DNA of 45,830 bases. It comes from Phoronis australis. Its lineage: Eukaryota; Phoronida; Phoronidae. A program made the translations under genes and the position numbers. The DNA is taken from NCBI GenBank assembly GCA_002633005.1, contig NMRA01000015.1, positions 1 to 45,830 on the forward strand. Reading direction: 5' to 3'. Shown here one piece after another: positions 20,370-31,820 of this stretch. Positions within the stretch are counted from its first letter, which is position 1; the number at the start of each line of letters is the position of its first letter. The notes under the pieces are model-generated. The model had not been told where the DNA came from and searched no databases. It was given only the letters and a program-made list of their open reading frames with translations.

Positions 20370-21781
20370 GTGAGCATTTATTCTTCAGTTATTTCACACG
20401 TTAGGCTATTAATTAAATTGTTCCCAGTATTATCATTACTTGTGCATTACTCCCATAATTTTTTGTTTTCAGCATTGCAAACAAAATCCACTCTTTTCCA
20501 GGCACTGCTTTCAAAAGTTGGACATTTTATAAACCTTCTGATGTGCAGAAGTTTATCGGTCTCCTTTTCAACATATTTCCACTGTTTTAGCAGGGCACTT
20601 AATTTTGCCCCAGATATGTTTCTGTCAGTAGACGTCACAATGTTTATGCATCTGGTCCCTAATTCTGTTTCTTCTAAACGTCACTTCTGGTATAACATGA
20701 GATGGGGCAGTGCACACGACCAAATCATTGTGCAAAGCACCGTCTGAGGAGTATAGAAGGGGTGCATGGCATTGCGTTCCGGGTTCTATGTACCCCTGGT
20801 TCTATGTGTCAGACTCAGTCTAGTGGACAACTGCAAATACACATTACAAATTCTTGCTGCTAATCTCGTGAAATCTTGGGATTGCAAGCTCCAACACTTG
20901 ATGTCATGGGAGTTAACATTCCAGTTCCTTCAGTTCTATGATTTGGGTTACAAAAGTTTTAGTTTTAGAAAAAAGAATGGGTCGATTTTAAGAAAATTAC
21001 ATTTTTCTCTTTGCTTAATTGAGCTATCATTTGAAGTCCACAAAATGTACCGAGAGTAGCGTACATGAAGTAATATCCCACGAGACATTATTCCGCATAT
21101 CGACCGAATTCCTAAGTTTCTTTCATTTTTTCGGCAGATTTTTTTAATTCTTTACTCAGACTGTTCACCTGGCGGATCTCATCCTATATGCACGCACTTG
21201 CGCATTAGGCTGCAAGTTTTCTCTAGTAAAAGAAACAGTTTTAAATGTGACGATTTATTACTTGAAAAGAGATAACGAAGATGAAAACAACGGTAACTGT
21301 GCATTGAACTTGTAACATCTGAAAATAGTAAATAAACACAGTTATTTGTTTGCATTACTGTGCATTACTTTTAAAATGCGTGGGTAAAAGTAAGGTGCAC
21401 AAAAGCTGCACACTAGCTTATGGAGAACGTTGACCGCCGCACGGTTTTGGCACGTTGCAGTTTTTACGCGTGCGACCTGTTTAGATTTTCAGATGTGGAG
21501 AACACTGTGGCTGTATTGCATCCGACTGATTCAATGCATATGGGATAAAAACTTTGTGTGAGCTCAGCACCCCCTAGAAGCGTACTGCTTGCGATGCTCC
21601 AGAGGTAAATTAATGCTTCGCATTGCGGCTCTTGGTTCTTTTTTACCTTAAAACCGGTTACCGTCCCTTCCACACATCTTGTTGTGGACAAATATGAGAG
21701 AACTCTACCGATAACCACTTATAACCACTGCCAGTTTCTTGTTGGTTCTCCAGTTTCTTAAATGATGTTTATTTCTTATAG
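20370..21781 (+). other. eIF5A intron between coding exons 2 and 3
   Basis: The intron runs from GTGAGC to CTTATAG. ORFs of 137, 97 and 84 codons on either strand have no recognisable domain and overlap one another, so I do not call genes. I see no repeat copy known from elsewhere in the window. Confidence 0.8.
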
Positions 21782-21913
21782 CTTGTCAACATTGAGGAAG
21801 ATTTTGCTTCACTCATGGAAGACAGTGGCGAAACTAAAGATGACCTGAAGATTCCCGAAAGTGATCTTGGTGAGGAAATTAGAGGCAAATTTGAAAAGGG
21901 CGAAAGTTTTATG
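21782..21913 (+). CDS. EIF5A: eIF5A, third coding exon (44 codons)
   Basis: The exon encodes LVNIEEDFASLMEDSGETKD followed by DLKIPESDLGEEIRGKFEKG and ESFM, most of the C-terminal OB-fold domain. It begins after TTATAG and ends at ATG|GTAAGT. Both junctions are in phase 0, as is the join to exon 2. Together the three exons give 135 codons of an expected 155 or so. The last 18-20 residues (in other animals a V/ITVLSAM-like strand and a short helix) need another exon. Confidence 0.94.
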
Positions 21914-22995
21914 GTAAGTGGGTATCACTAAACATTTGTGTTACATTCTGTAGCAATGGCCACAGGCCGGAGAAGAGGCATAAAGCCAGATGTTATCGTA
22001 AACTCGCGGGTCAACGCTGCTCATTCCCGACATTTGGTCAATTTTTGGTTTTAAGCGTCCACTGCTTGAGTAATCGCCCATCCCCTACTTTGTGCAAATT
22101 TCCCCTAAGCGCCCACCTCTTGCGTCGTCGCCCATCCCCAACTTACCATTCACAGAACTTGAGCTTGAACTCTTTTGTTCACAGCTTCTCCTCGGACTCA
22201 CATTTCCATGTTTGTGGAAACACGGAGTGCTTACAGCTTCGTACAATTGTCTTGAAAAGTACGTTTTTCAGCCGGCGTTTGTTCAATAACTCAAGCGCTG
22301 CAAATACCTTTTTAAACTTATCAACTGATCTTTTGTTAAATTGATATAGGCCTTCTCCGTAGATTTTCATAGAAGTGACACTAGTCTACTACGAGATTAG
22401 TCATCATTCAAAGATTAAATGTGGAACCCCCCTTGTGATGAAATTGCGTGATTTTTTGCGACAAGCGCATAGCCAACCAAATGAATGTGCTCCCATTCTT
22501 GGAACCACAAATCTTGGGTCGTGTGCTCCCAAACAAGCACCCCAGGCGATTTCTTTTAAAACTTATCGATTAAGTTAACGATTTGTTGCCCTGATCTTGG
22601 AAAAAAATCCCACATACAGCTTTCTATTACCGCGCCAGTATTCTGGGTGTTTGGTGAATGAAAAAAAATGTTAAAAAATCCATCAGCAAGAACCCACTGA
22701 AGCAGTCAGGAATGCCTCTTTACTAAGCTAACTTGGTGGCGACCGCAGAGCAGTTATTTCGTTTTTTTCTCCGCCCTCACCCTTGCATTTTAGTGACAAT
22801 GTCGGTAAACCCGTGGTGAGAAATCTAGATCAGACTGGCGTTATTCGTGCGTTCAAGTTTCACGAGTGCGCCTCGCAAATATTAGGCCTGTTCTGTCGCG
22901 ATATATTGCTATTGCTTTAATGTTGAACTTCAAACAATTTAATTATGAAGGTCGTTCTAGTCATCATTCTAGGTTGTACTTCATTATCCCTTTTT
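21914..22995 (+). other. Downstream of eIF5A exon 3; final exon not found
   Basis: After the GTAAGT donor I looked for a short exon encoding an SAM-x-EE-like terminus and found none here or up to 28670. A worn direct repeat with TAAGCGYCCAC and CGCCCATCCCC occurs twice (about 22053-22100 and 22103-22140). The ORFs at 22045-22344 come from that repeat. Confidence 0.45.
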
Positions 22996-23700
22996 ATGCG
23001 CCCACAAATTTATATGTGGTCTCATATTGCCATCATCTCTGTCTGGGCGTCCGCGGCTGTATCTCCTAAACCCCTTGGAGGATCGTTTTGAAATTTGGCT
23101 GGTGTGTTCCCAAGGGGTCTACGACAGAGGGCGACAAGTTTCGGACCGACCCGAATACCGCTGTGCCCCCTAGTGGCAATTTTAGTTTTTATGTTTGCCT
23201 CTGTATCTTCAAAGGTCTTCAACTGATTTTCATGAATTTTGGTACATTGGCATCTATTAATGAGTTGACGCTGTCCTCCCGTTTTCGGATTGCTTCGATG
23301 AATTTTGCGCCATCTAGTGGCCATTTTTACTATTTTCGAGTCGTTTTTGGCGTCCTCCCCTCTAGCAACCAAACCACTCTAAGGATGATTGTGAAAATTG
23401 GCGTGTATGGTCTATGAAGAAGACAGTTGACAATGGTTTTCCAATGACTTCGAGTACTGTGGCGCCTCCTAGTGGCAGTTTTGTTTGTTTTTGCGTCCAT
23501 GGCTGTATGTCCTAAACGCTCTACAGGATCTTTATTAAATTTAGCAAATGTATTTATGTTAAGTTGACAACAGAGGACGATGACTTTTAAACAGATGGGT
23601 CTACCGGTGTGCCCCCTAGTGGCAATTTTAGTTTTTTACGTTTATTGCTATATCTTCAAAGGTACTCAACGAATTTCCATAAAATTTGGCACATAGACAT
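22996..23700 (+). repeat. CTCF-motif modular repeat, copy 3 (5' part, best preserved)
   Basis: Motifs lie at 23163-23176, 23307-23320, 23462-23475 and 23609-23622, spaced 144, 155 and 147 bp. Three of them (23163, 23307 and 23609) are perfect minus-strand matches to CCASYAGRKGGCRS, and 23462 has one mismatch. The copy starts with ATGCGCCCAC (22996-23005), also found inverted at the other end of the family. It stops abruptly at the single N at 23701, so the break may be an assembly join. The 109- and 116-codon opposite-strand ORFs here are repeat sequence. Confidence 0.88.
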
Positions 23701-23701
23701 N

Positions 23702-25095
23702 TCTGTCTGCAGTCCTATTGAATTGAAGTTATGCAACACTAAACTGGTGTTAACACATATAAGAAAATTGATGATTTTAAATAAAAAGTATGAGGAGTAA
23801 GATAAACAAGTTCCAATATTCACTTGACATAGAAGTATAAAAGAGTTCCTGGAGACAGTTTGAGATTCATAGATCCTTATAATTGAAAAAATGTTCATTG
23901 AAATTATAGACACATGGTGAACAGAGACACCTGGTGGCTGCCAAAAGTATTGCTCACAGGCTACTTTAGTTTTTGACAATATTGGACAAGACAACTAGTT
24001 CTTGTCTGTCAATCATTTAAGTTCTCAACAGGTCCTCCTGGAGGCAGTTTGTTTGCAAGCATTGGATTTTATATTTTAACCTATTAAAAATAATTAAAAA
24101 ATTATGGGTCATGGGTTGGAGAAATAAATGAAAAATATGGGCGGTGGGTACGAAATAAAAGTGCCTTCCCCCCCCTCCCATACAGATTTTGCTGGAACAG
24201 CCCTGAGAGAAAACTCCTATCCTCAACTTTTTTCAACATCAAGATGGAGCACTTTTGCATTTGTATGAATGTCCTGGGCCATTTCCATAGCTGGGTTAGT
24301 AGGGACGTGGCGCCAACTCCTGTGGGTATTTTGTCTTATCGAATATCATCTTGGGTAGGTGTGTAGGCTTGGTAGTATCGTCTGGGGTGGGTAATTGAAA
24401 GAAGTGGTAACGGAGGTATCATCTTGGGTGGGTATTTGGGCCTTCCTAGTATCCTCTGGAATGTAAATAAGTGGAGATGGAGGTGAACATTGGGATGCAG
24501 CATCAGCTGTAAGTCTTGGATTCCCTCCAAGATACTAAATGTTGATTTTGACCACTTATACTCGACCAAATCACAATCGAGGTCCATATTCGGTGGCCAC
24601 TTTTGGTGAAAAATGAAGATTGTCATATTACTGTAAAAGCTGGTTTATTTTAAAGTACTATCGTTCCAGGTTTGCAATCTTAAATATTTTTGCACAAGAA
24701 CCACCAAATGGCCTAATGCATCACAGTTGTACAAAAGGGTACTTACACTACAAGTTGTGGTCACAACCCACTTCTACCATGCAAAAATTCATAAGGTAGC
24801 TGTTAATTTAATAAAATTTTGATTAAATTGAAGTATCACATACTAAAATAAGAAAAGTTATTACTGTGCTGATCAAGTTGTTCTAGGTGATGATACATTG
24901 CATATGGTAACACAATATAATGAGAACCTTCTCTTGCAATATGATTCTTACAAAAAAATGACTAGTAACTACTTTTTCTAAAACTTTATTGGTGCTATTT
25001 GCCTAGTTTTCAATACATTCACCAGTTGGTCAAAATAGTTAAAGCAATGCTAGGCCCAGTGTTCCACTTGTTGACAGTAAAAAATGGTACTGGTT
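23702..25095. other. No gene seen
   Basis: AT-rich sequence. Between about 24345 and 24460 the phrase ATCATCTTGGGTRGGT recurs with related GGGTGGGTA pieces, a small worn repeat. A 96-codon minus-strand ORF across it (24336-24626) has no recognisable domain. Confidence 0.35.
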
Positions 25096-25955
25096 GGGGG
25101 GTACGTACACTACGCACCGTCAATCGACGTCAAATTTTGACTTAAGTTACAAGTGTATGGGATGGTCTCGAGTTTTGTGCTGCCTCTAATTGTTGGTTTG
25201 TTGCAAGTTGAAGTTGCCTTGAGAGATAGAGAACCTGCCTCTACAACATCAGTTGTCACATGACGTGTCTTCTGGGATTTTCAGTACTAGCCAAGTCCTG
25301 TGTGGCATTTTATTGTCCACAAATTTGATAATGTCCATTGTTTTGTTTTTGTCAGACTATTCATTTTAGAAATACCAGTGTTGTTCATGACAACAGCAGT
25401 ATGTAAAAAGTCTTGTGGGCAATACTTTATAGCACAGCGGCTGGAGGTACGTACACTACACAGGGGTATGTACACTATATTTCAATGACTAAAGGTTTAT
25501 AAAATATCAGAGTTCATTTACTAATATTCAAAGCGAACAATTAAAAGTACAGCATGCAGCCATGTGCATATCTGTATGTCATTCTTTGAAAACAGGCACA
25601 TGTTAAAATATAGGGGTATCTACACTACACAACTGCTAATATTTCACTTAAAACAAATGTATTTGAAATAAACACCCTTTTAACCTAGCATTTTTAATGG
25701 AGGAAGCTGTCTGTGACGTGTTGCTTACCGTGCAATATTTTTGTTTCATTGTATTTATGCACATGGGGGTACGTACACTACATTTCAATGACATGTCAGG
25801 TTTGTAACTAAATACTAAGAATCTGTTGACAGATAGTTGATTTAATAAATCAATTCAAAGAGAAAAAATAAAAAGCAAAGCATTCATGTGCATATCTGCC
25901 ATACTTTTAAAATGGGCACGAATTAAAATATGGGGGTACGTACACTACACAAATG
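25096..25955. repeat. Array of GTACGTACACTACA motifs in a repeat of about 324 bp
   Basis: The motif or a one- to three-base variant starts at 25101, 25447, 25467, 25616, 25769 and 25936. The last four are 149, 153 and 167 bp apart. The sequence between is also repeated: CATGTGCATATCTG occurs at 25561 and 25885, and the stretch after each motif alternates between a TTTCAATGAC type and an ACAxxTGxTAATATTTCAC type. A higher-order dimer is the simplest reading. Confidence 0.8.
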
Positions 25956-27590
25956 GTAATATTTCACTCAAAACTAATGTATTCGCAAAAAACTCTTTGA
26001 TTGGCAACATTTGTTGAGAATCGGCCATTTATAGCAAAAACATAACAATAGATGTTAGTATACCTCTGGTTTAACCTAATCCCACCCAAAATAACCCTCT
26101 TAGTGAGTTTTACGTTCGCAATTCCCGAGATCGTGTATTTCTATATTTGGGGTCATCTTTGAAACAATTTTTTCACTCGATAAACGTTTGCCTCTTTTAA
26201 TAAGTCCAACAGTTTCAAATTGCCGTACATGACACGTACCTATAGGACCAACATCGAATTGGTCCTATTGATAGGTCCATGTCAAACCCCACCACGATGG
26301 GGAGTGACAGATTGCCGAATAGCTTGAAAAAGTTGTTAAAGTGACGAAGAATTGAAGTGTTCTGGCTTACAATCGTTAAAATAATATAGAGTGGTTAGTA
26401 AAGCTGTTGGATGTGCATGCGTCATCTCCAGTATTTGAAGAAAACAAATCACGTGGATATTTTCATCGCTAGTGATGGTCTGGTGTCAGTATACAGCCTT
26501 GAGAGATGGATATTATCGCGAGTGATGGTATGGTGTATAGAGCCTTGAGAGATGCCTTTTGTCATGCAGTGGCCCTCAACGAGGAAATGGCATTTCTTGT
26601 CAAATCCATAGAATGTTATATTTTTAAACAAGACTTGTGTTGAATGAGAACATGTAAAGGGGTGTACAATTCTCCTTAAGTGGAATCCACGAATTTCGTA
26701 AACTTAAGACCCACTTGCCGGTGAAGTCGCCATGGTGCGTTGTCGGTAAACCTTAACTGCATCGTGAAATATAATTGAACACTAAATTTGTAGAATTGTT
26801 GTACTAGCAATTAGCTGAATGCATTGATTATTACCACTATGGACCGTTTTATGCCGTTGTTAATGTACATAGCAATGCATGCGTTATAGGCAATCGATCG
26901 CTTTGAGCATGCCATTACGTTGCTATTTTGTAAGATAGGTCAATTCATACAGCGGATTACCTGCTTGGTAATAGGAGTAATGTTTGTCAGCCAAATAATA
27001 AAGACGATGTATACGTTTGCAGTGCTATGTACGCAGTTCCGAAAAATATTTGAAGAACCAAAGGCAAGAATCGGTCTTCTGGAGAGATTATTTTTGTCGG
27101 GCGCGGATGCCGGGCCAATCATTCAATACATTGGCTGAGATTCCATTGGGACGGATACGAAATTTTATTGAGGCGTCACTTAGTACGAAGAGAGTAATAG
27201 AGAATCATACCTCCACGCCACGTCCTGGCGACACCGCCGTCGACTACATTCATGGGTGTAATCGCTGACTCCGAAACTCAAATGACTGATTTGTACAATG
27301 AGAATTGCTTTTTAAATTTATCCATTAGCCATGGTCCACGGGGATGCAAAATGAGTCGATACTGAGGGAACACAAACTCAGATTATCTTCGACCCTCACT
27401 AAACTGAGAAATCCTTCCCGTACCGAAGTACTTTCAGTCCAAAAATTCAGTATTACAGTTATGTATTAATAAGTTTTGACAAAAAGAAACACTTTATTGA
27501 GCAATGCAAACAGATTAAGGTTACCTCTGGAAACTAGTTAACCACTACTAAGTAGCAGTATGTAGCAAATATGTTGCAAGTATTCTAAAC
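25956..27590. other. No gene I can support; one uncertain ORF
   Basis: Overlapping plus-strand frames at 26920-27138 (72 codons) and 27017-27268 (83 codons) are the only possible coding sequence. The second ends with a fairly balanced composition, but I recognise no motif and see no clear splice acceptor. The rest is AT-rich and featureless. Confidence 0.3.
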
Positions 27591-27592
27591 AA

Positions 27593-27758
27593 CATGGGCG
27601 GCGCACCATTGGGCGCTGCCCGGGCTGTACCCCCTCCCGCTTCTCCCACTTATTTCAGTGCTGCGCCGCCCGTCTTTGGCATAGGCGGCGCGCACCTTAG
27701 GGGGCTGGGAGGCTATAGCCCCCACTTAGTTCAGTCTGCTGCACCGCCCATGAACAAG
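27593..27758. repeat. GC-rich inverted and direct repeat (miniature element)
   Basis: CATGGGCGGCGCA at 27593-27605 and TGCACCGCCCATG at 27740-27752 are inverted copies with one mismatch. A second inverted pair (TGCGCCGCC at 27662 and GGCGGCGCG near 27684) lies inside. The two halves are also direct repeats, each with CACTTATTTCAG or CACTTAGTTCAG before the GCC-rich block. The stretch is far richer in GC than its surroundings. The 75-codon ORF across it is a by-product. Confidence 0.75.
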
Positions 27759-28670
27759 ATAGGTCTTTCTGACTGCTTCATGTTGAATAGTCCTTATTTC
27801 ACCATTTTTGCTTGGTTTTGAATTGTCTGGGATTGAAACTCGAGATGATTTTACGAATTTTCAGTCTTGAAGTTTTTCAACAAACACGTATATTTTTTAT
27901 AAAAGTTGACAGAATAAACTTTGTAGTGCTTGGCGGTCGTACAACCACCGCACGACGCAAGTTTCTGGGGACATCGATTAATTTTTTGTTGTTGAAGTAG
28001 CAGGAACAAGCAGCTTTGAGGATTTTTGTATCTGGATCAAAGATCACGATTTGTTTCGACGGATCGGGTACAATTTTAAATGTCCTATTCGCCAAACTCC
28101 GGTGCAACAACTTCTGAACGCAGATTACATGACAGAAAAAAGATTTATACAGCGTTAAATACTGATATATCAAGTTTGTTCAACGAACGAAAACACAGTC
28201 CTTCGTAATTTTATATGAATTACCTTCAGGTTTGGCATGGCAGCGTGTCATTTTTCATCGCTTATTTTCTTCTCTGACAGTCTTATCGCTCGGGGACTGT
28301 ATCAATGAAATATTCATCATTGCCTGAATGCCAACGATATTTGTTGAAGGAGATTAAATGCGATCTAACAGACATCTGATATCTGATAATACACCAACTA
28401 CTAGACTGTTGTCGAGTTCCCATGACCCATATCAAAGGGACAGTTGGATAATGTAATAGTATTCTTGTCGCAATCCGCAATCATTTGATTTGTTCGAAAA
28501 AAAATCCAACTCTTGTTTTAAAATGTTTCCAGCTTCATCAACGCCGGACTCTGCTCAACAATCAATGATATTTTAACATTTCAAAAACGTCTGCGTAATT
28601 ACCTCAATTTTCCAACTTAACATTTAGGACATTTAATGTACGGAGCATGAATCATTTCGGAAGAACTATT
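27759..28670. other. Downstream of the 646-codon gene; no other gene supported
   Basis: On the minus strand this is the 3' side of the 646-codon ORF and should include its 3' UTR. I see no clear minus-strand AATAAA close by. A 98-codon minus-strand ORF (27877-28173) has ordinary composition but no recognisable domain; it could be an exon but I cannot support it. Confidence 0.35.
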
Positions 28671-30611
28671 TTAAAGGTGACCAGCCATCAATATTGTCTT
28701 GGCGCGTTCTTGCATTGCGTATGTCCTATCTTTTTGCTGCTGAAGTTGTACGAAATTTGCGTCCTGTGCCAGTAACGGCATGTTGCCCATCTCTCTCCTA
28801 TGCTGCCGAAATATATCATTCACATTCCTTCTTTGTGTATGAGGTCGCTGTATTGAACCTCGATCGGACGATTTCCATGACGTTTGTGTAATACTTTTCG
28901 AGAAAGACCCGTTTTTGTTGGCGCGTGCATCCATGCGGCCGATGTATCGCTGCAACCCATCGTCAATTGGAAGTGACCTGCCGACAATGGGCGGTGATTC
29001 ATCCGTATTTCCGGATCTCCGTAGCAACATAACGCTGTTCATAAGCTCCTTTTCAGCTTTTAGTTTTCCAGAAACCAGGTGTTGGTTGGTCAGATTGCGG
29101 CGTTCAAACTTTCGAAATTTTTCCTCCTTCGCTTGTTTTTGTCGTTCTTTAGATTTATTGATAACCTCCGCTCTTTTCAGCTGCCCAGTTAATCTGTGCA
29201 AAGTATTGGAGTCGTAATGTCCTGGAGGAAATGCAGATGTTATGTCCGTGTCGTTAGTTTTCACTGTCGTAGCAGTTTTTCCTAATTTTGTTTTGTCTTC
29301 CATCTTTTTGCTGTACATAAACTCCACGAGATCTCTATGATCGCTTCCACTGTGTAATTCAACTTTGTCGCCAACACTGCAAATACTCTTTCCCGTTCGC
29401 GAGTTAAGTGTTGACTCGTTACCGTAATTATGTAAACAGTTGACGAACATAATATTTGCGTTCTCGTACTGTTTCCTCGTCGGCAAGCTGTTGAGTGGTT
29501 GCGGAGTGTGTGAAATCTTCGTAGCAGCGGGCAGGTTTGTTCTGGTGGTGACAGCGCGCAGACCAAGCGATTTTACTAGAGAAGTAGGGTATGACAACAC
29601 TTTCTTCTTTCGCGCTCCTGGACTGCTAGAATCACCAGGTTTTGTGTCGGGAGCGAAAGATATCGACTTTGGTCTACTGCCAGAACTCGGTTTGGACTGC
29701 CTGTTTTCTTTTAACAAAATTCCACGCCTTTTCACGAACTCTTCCTGATTTGTGCTTGCCGTGGACTGGGTGTCGGTCGTAACCGCGGCACTGCTGGAAA
29801 TCGAGATCCCACTGTCTGCGCTACTGAATTCACTGGTGACACTTTTGGCGGTGTAATTCTCATCATGCGACGGCGCGCGTTCTGTTGGAGGTTGTGGTCG
29901 TGTTAAGCCGCTGATGGTCAGACCGTCAACGAATTTAGAGGATTGCTTAAACTCCCACGTAAACCAAGTCGTTTCTGTTGTCTTGGGTCGCCTTGACTTG
30001 CCAGCCTTAAACACCATACTTGAAACACTCATTTCTTTCAAAAGTGAACAAAAATTTAGACGCGGTCTGATTTGGTTTAAATTTTCTTTTTCACAAGCTA
30101 AGGACTTGAGATTTCGGCATATATTTACTCCTTGCAATGTCAGACCTTCTAGATCCCCACCGACATGTTTACTTCCTTTACAAGTTGTTGCTTCGATCGA
30201 ATCGACGCATTCAATGTTTTTTATCGATTTACATTTAAATGATTCATTGGTTGCCAGTACCGTAGCGTGTTGCCCATTCAACAGACCATTATGGCTCAGC
30301 CAATTGGTCATTGATTCATTAGTGGTATTTTTATGACCATATATTGATGGCCAATTAATGCCGCTTTCAGTAAGAAACCACTCAGACCTTTGTCGACTTG
30401 CTACTCCTGGCCCTAGAGCGGATTTTATTTTTACATCATGATCGGTCACATGTCGTCTGCTCTTGACGTGTGCGCGCGTGGAACATTTTCGTTTTTGCTG
30501 GTGGTAGATTGACATGCGAAGTGACGGCTTACTAATTTCCATTCGTGGAGACTTCATCTTTCGAGAGATTTCTGCTGGAAAACAGTCATATTTTGAGTTA
30601 AAATAATCCAT
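28671..30611 (-). CDS. Unrecognised basic, disordered 646-residue protein
   Basis: This is by far the longest ORF in the window and so a real gene. I do not recognise the family. The protein is rich in Lys, Arg, Ser and Thr. Residues 262-288 are a Ser/Thr/Ala low-complexity stretch. Residues 470-535 (LHRLTGQLKRAEVINKSKER onwards) are highly charged and probably form a long helix or coiled coil. A second basic helix-like segment spans about 596-646. KSISFA (315-320) fits the protein phosphatase 1 docking pattern [KR]x[VI]x[FW], and RGILLK (296-301) upstream resembles the companion SILK motif. There is no signal peptide or membrane segment. The ATG is preceded by an in-frame stop, and the ORF ends in MAGHL-TAA. 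A TTTTGCAG near 30700 on the minus strand could end a 5' UTR intron. The ORFs antisense to it (102 and 140 codons) are shadows. Confidence 0.85.
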   Translation of the reverse strand: MDYFNSKYDCFPAEISRKMKSPRMEISKPSLRMSIYHQQKRKCSTRAHVKSRRHVTDHDVKIKSALGPGVASRQRSEWFLTESGINWPSIYGHKNTTNESMTNWLSHNGLLNGQHATVLATNESFKCKSIKNIECVDSIEATTCKGSKHVGGDLEGLTLQGVNICRNLKSLACEKENLNQIRPRLNFCSLLKEMSVSSMVFKAGKSRRPKTTETTWFTWEFKQSSKFVDGLTISGLTRPQPPTERAPSHDENYTAKSVTSEFSSADSGISISSSAAVTTDTQSTASTNQEEFVKRRGILLKENRQSKPSSGSRPKSISFAPDTKPGDSSSPGARKKKVLSYPTSLVKSLGLRAVTTRTNLPAATKISHTPQPLNSLPTRKQYENANIMFVNCLHNYGNESTLNSRTGKSICSVGDKVELHSGSDHRDLVEFMYSKKMEDKTKLGKTATTVKTNDTDITSAFPPGHYDSNTLHRLTGQLKRAEVINKSKERQKQAKEEKFRKFERRNLTNQHLVSGKLKAEKELMNSVMLLRRSGNTDESPPIVGRSLPIDDGLQRYIGRMDARANKNGSFSKSITQTSWKSSDRGSIQRPHTQRRNVNDIFRQHRREMGNMPLLAQDANFVQLQQQKDRTYAMQERAKTILMAGHL

Positions 30612-31700
30612 ACGTCCAATTATAATGTTTCAGGTTGTTTAAACCCCATCGCATACCACCGTTTAGACGTTTTACTCAGTCTTTTCTCTCCTAAGTCCTG
30701 CAAAAGTACGGAAACTGAAAAAGATGTTGTTTTAGAAGTCAGAATATAAAATCTTAGCTACGAATTTGAAAAACGGTATGCTGATTTGCTGCAGGTAATT
30801 TGCCCTTCCAAACAATCGAAACACAAATATATAGTCACCAAAGGGCAGAAAGGTGGCTACTCACCAACAGGCCTTAAAATATAAATGATAATTATTTCTT
30901 TGTTCGCATTCAGTGATCAAATGGGTTGCACATACATCACTTTTCGTCTGACCATAAAAGCATTGTGACGCGTGCTTGTTATCTAGTGTATTCAACTGCC
31001 AATCGGGTTGCGATTATACTTACTGTAAGCTCAGATATATCTATAGTCTATCTGAGCTGTAAGCGATTACAACGACGCAATTTTTTTCTCATCAAAGAAT
31101 TTAAATTGCACATTGTTATAAAGATACTCTTAATGTTGCCACGTCTTCGTAGATTAACTTGAAATGAGAGAGTGTAGATGATCTGCAAAGTACCGTAATT
31201 GTTTTAAAAAATGAATGTACCATCTATAGAGAATCCTACACTCGTCTCAGGTTTATGACATAGTCAAAACCTCTTGGAAATTTCGTCAAAATCCCGAGGC
31301 TTGCCGGGAGCAAGGCGTGGCGCAAATCATGTAGGTGGTTGGGAATGAACAGGGACACTTATAATTCTCCATAGAATAATATATGACGCCGGTTACTGGC
31401 TCGCGTCAGCTTCAGTTTTCAGTAGCTACTGAATGATAAAATCGTAAATTAGACCTACGCAAAAATAGTTTCACATTTTTCTGGCCTATAAAACGCTTGC
31501 CATATTATTAGCCAACTACGGCATTTTTTGAAATCTGTAGAAATTTCTTCTAATTACAATAATATCAACAAAATTCTGTGGGCGTATCTTCGGGCAATCT
31601 CTTAAGGACGTTTGTGCCTTGCATGAACGTAGGGCAAGTGATGAAACATAAAAATGTGATGAGCTCTCGGCAACATTCCCCTCGTTCCTGCAAGCTTGTT
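30612..31700. other. Upstream of the 646-codon gene; no other gene seen
   Basis: This should include the promoter and any 5' UTR exon of the minus-strand gene. I see no clear core promoter element. A 78-codon plus-strand ORF (30926-31162) has no recognisable motif. Confidence 0.35.
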
Positions 31701-31820
31701 ATGTTATTGTGTAAACACATATCTCCACACTCTCAATGGAATGTTATTGTGTAAACACATATCTCCACACTCTCAATGGAATGTTATTGTGTAAACACTT
31801 ATCTCCACACTCTCAATGTA
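31701..31820. repeat. Minisatellite, 40-bp unit, three copies
   Basis: Units start at 31701, 31741 and 31781 with ATGTTATTGTGTAAACACAT and are identical except for one or two bases in the third. The near-identity points to recent duplication. Confidence 0.95.

Noticed and set aside
27017-27268. A possible exon (plus strand, 83 codons)
   Set aside because: Composition is acceptable, but there is no recognisable motif and no clear splice sites, so it does not reach the standard.
27877-28173. A possible exon (minus strand, 98 codons) downstream of the 646-codon gene
   Set aside because: No recognisable domain and no convincing splice signals linking it to the gene.
29282-30336. Antisense ORFs of 94-140 codons over the 646-codon gene
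   Set aside because: They are shadows of the longer minus-strand ORF and have no recognisable domain.
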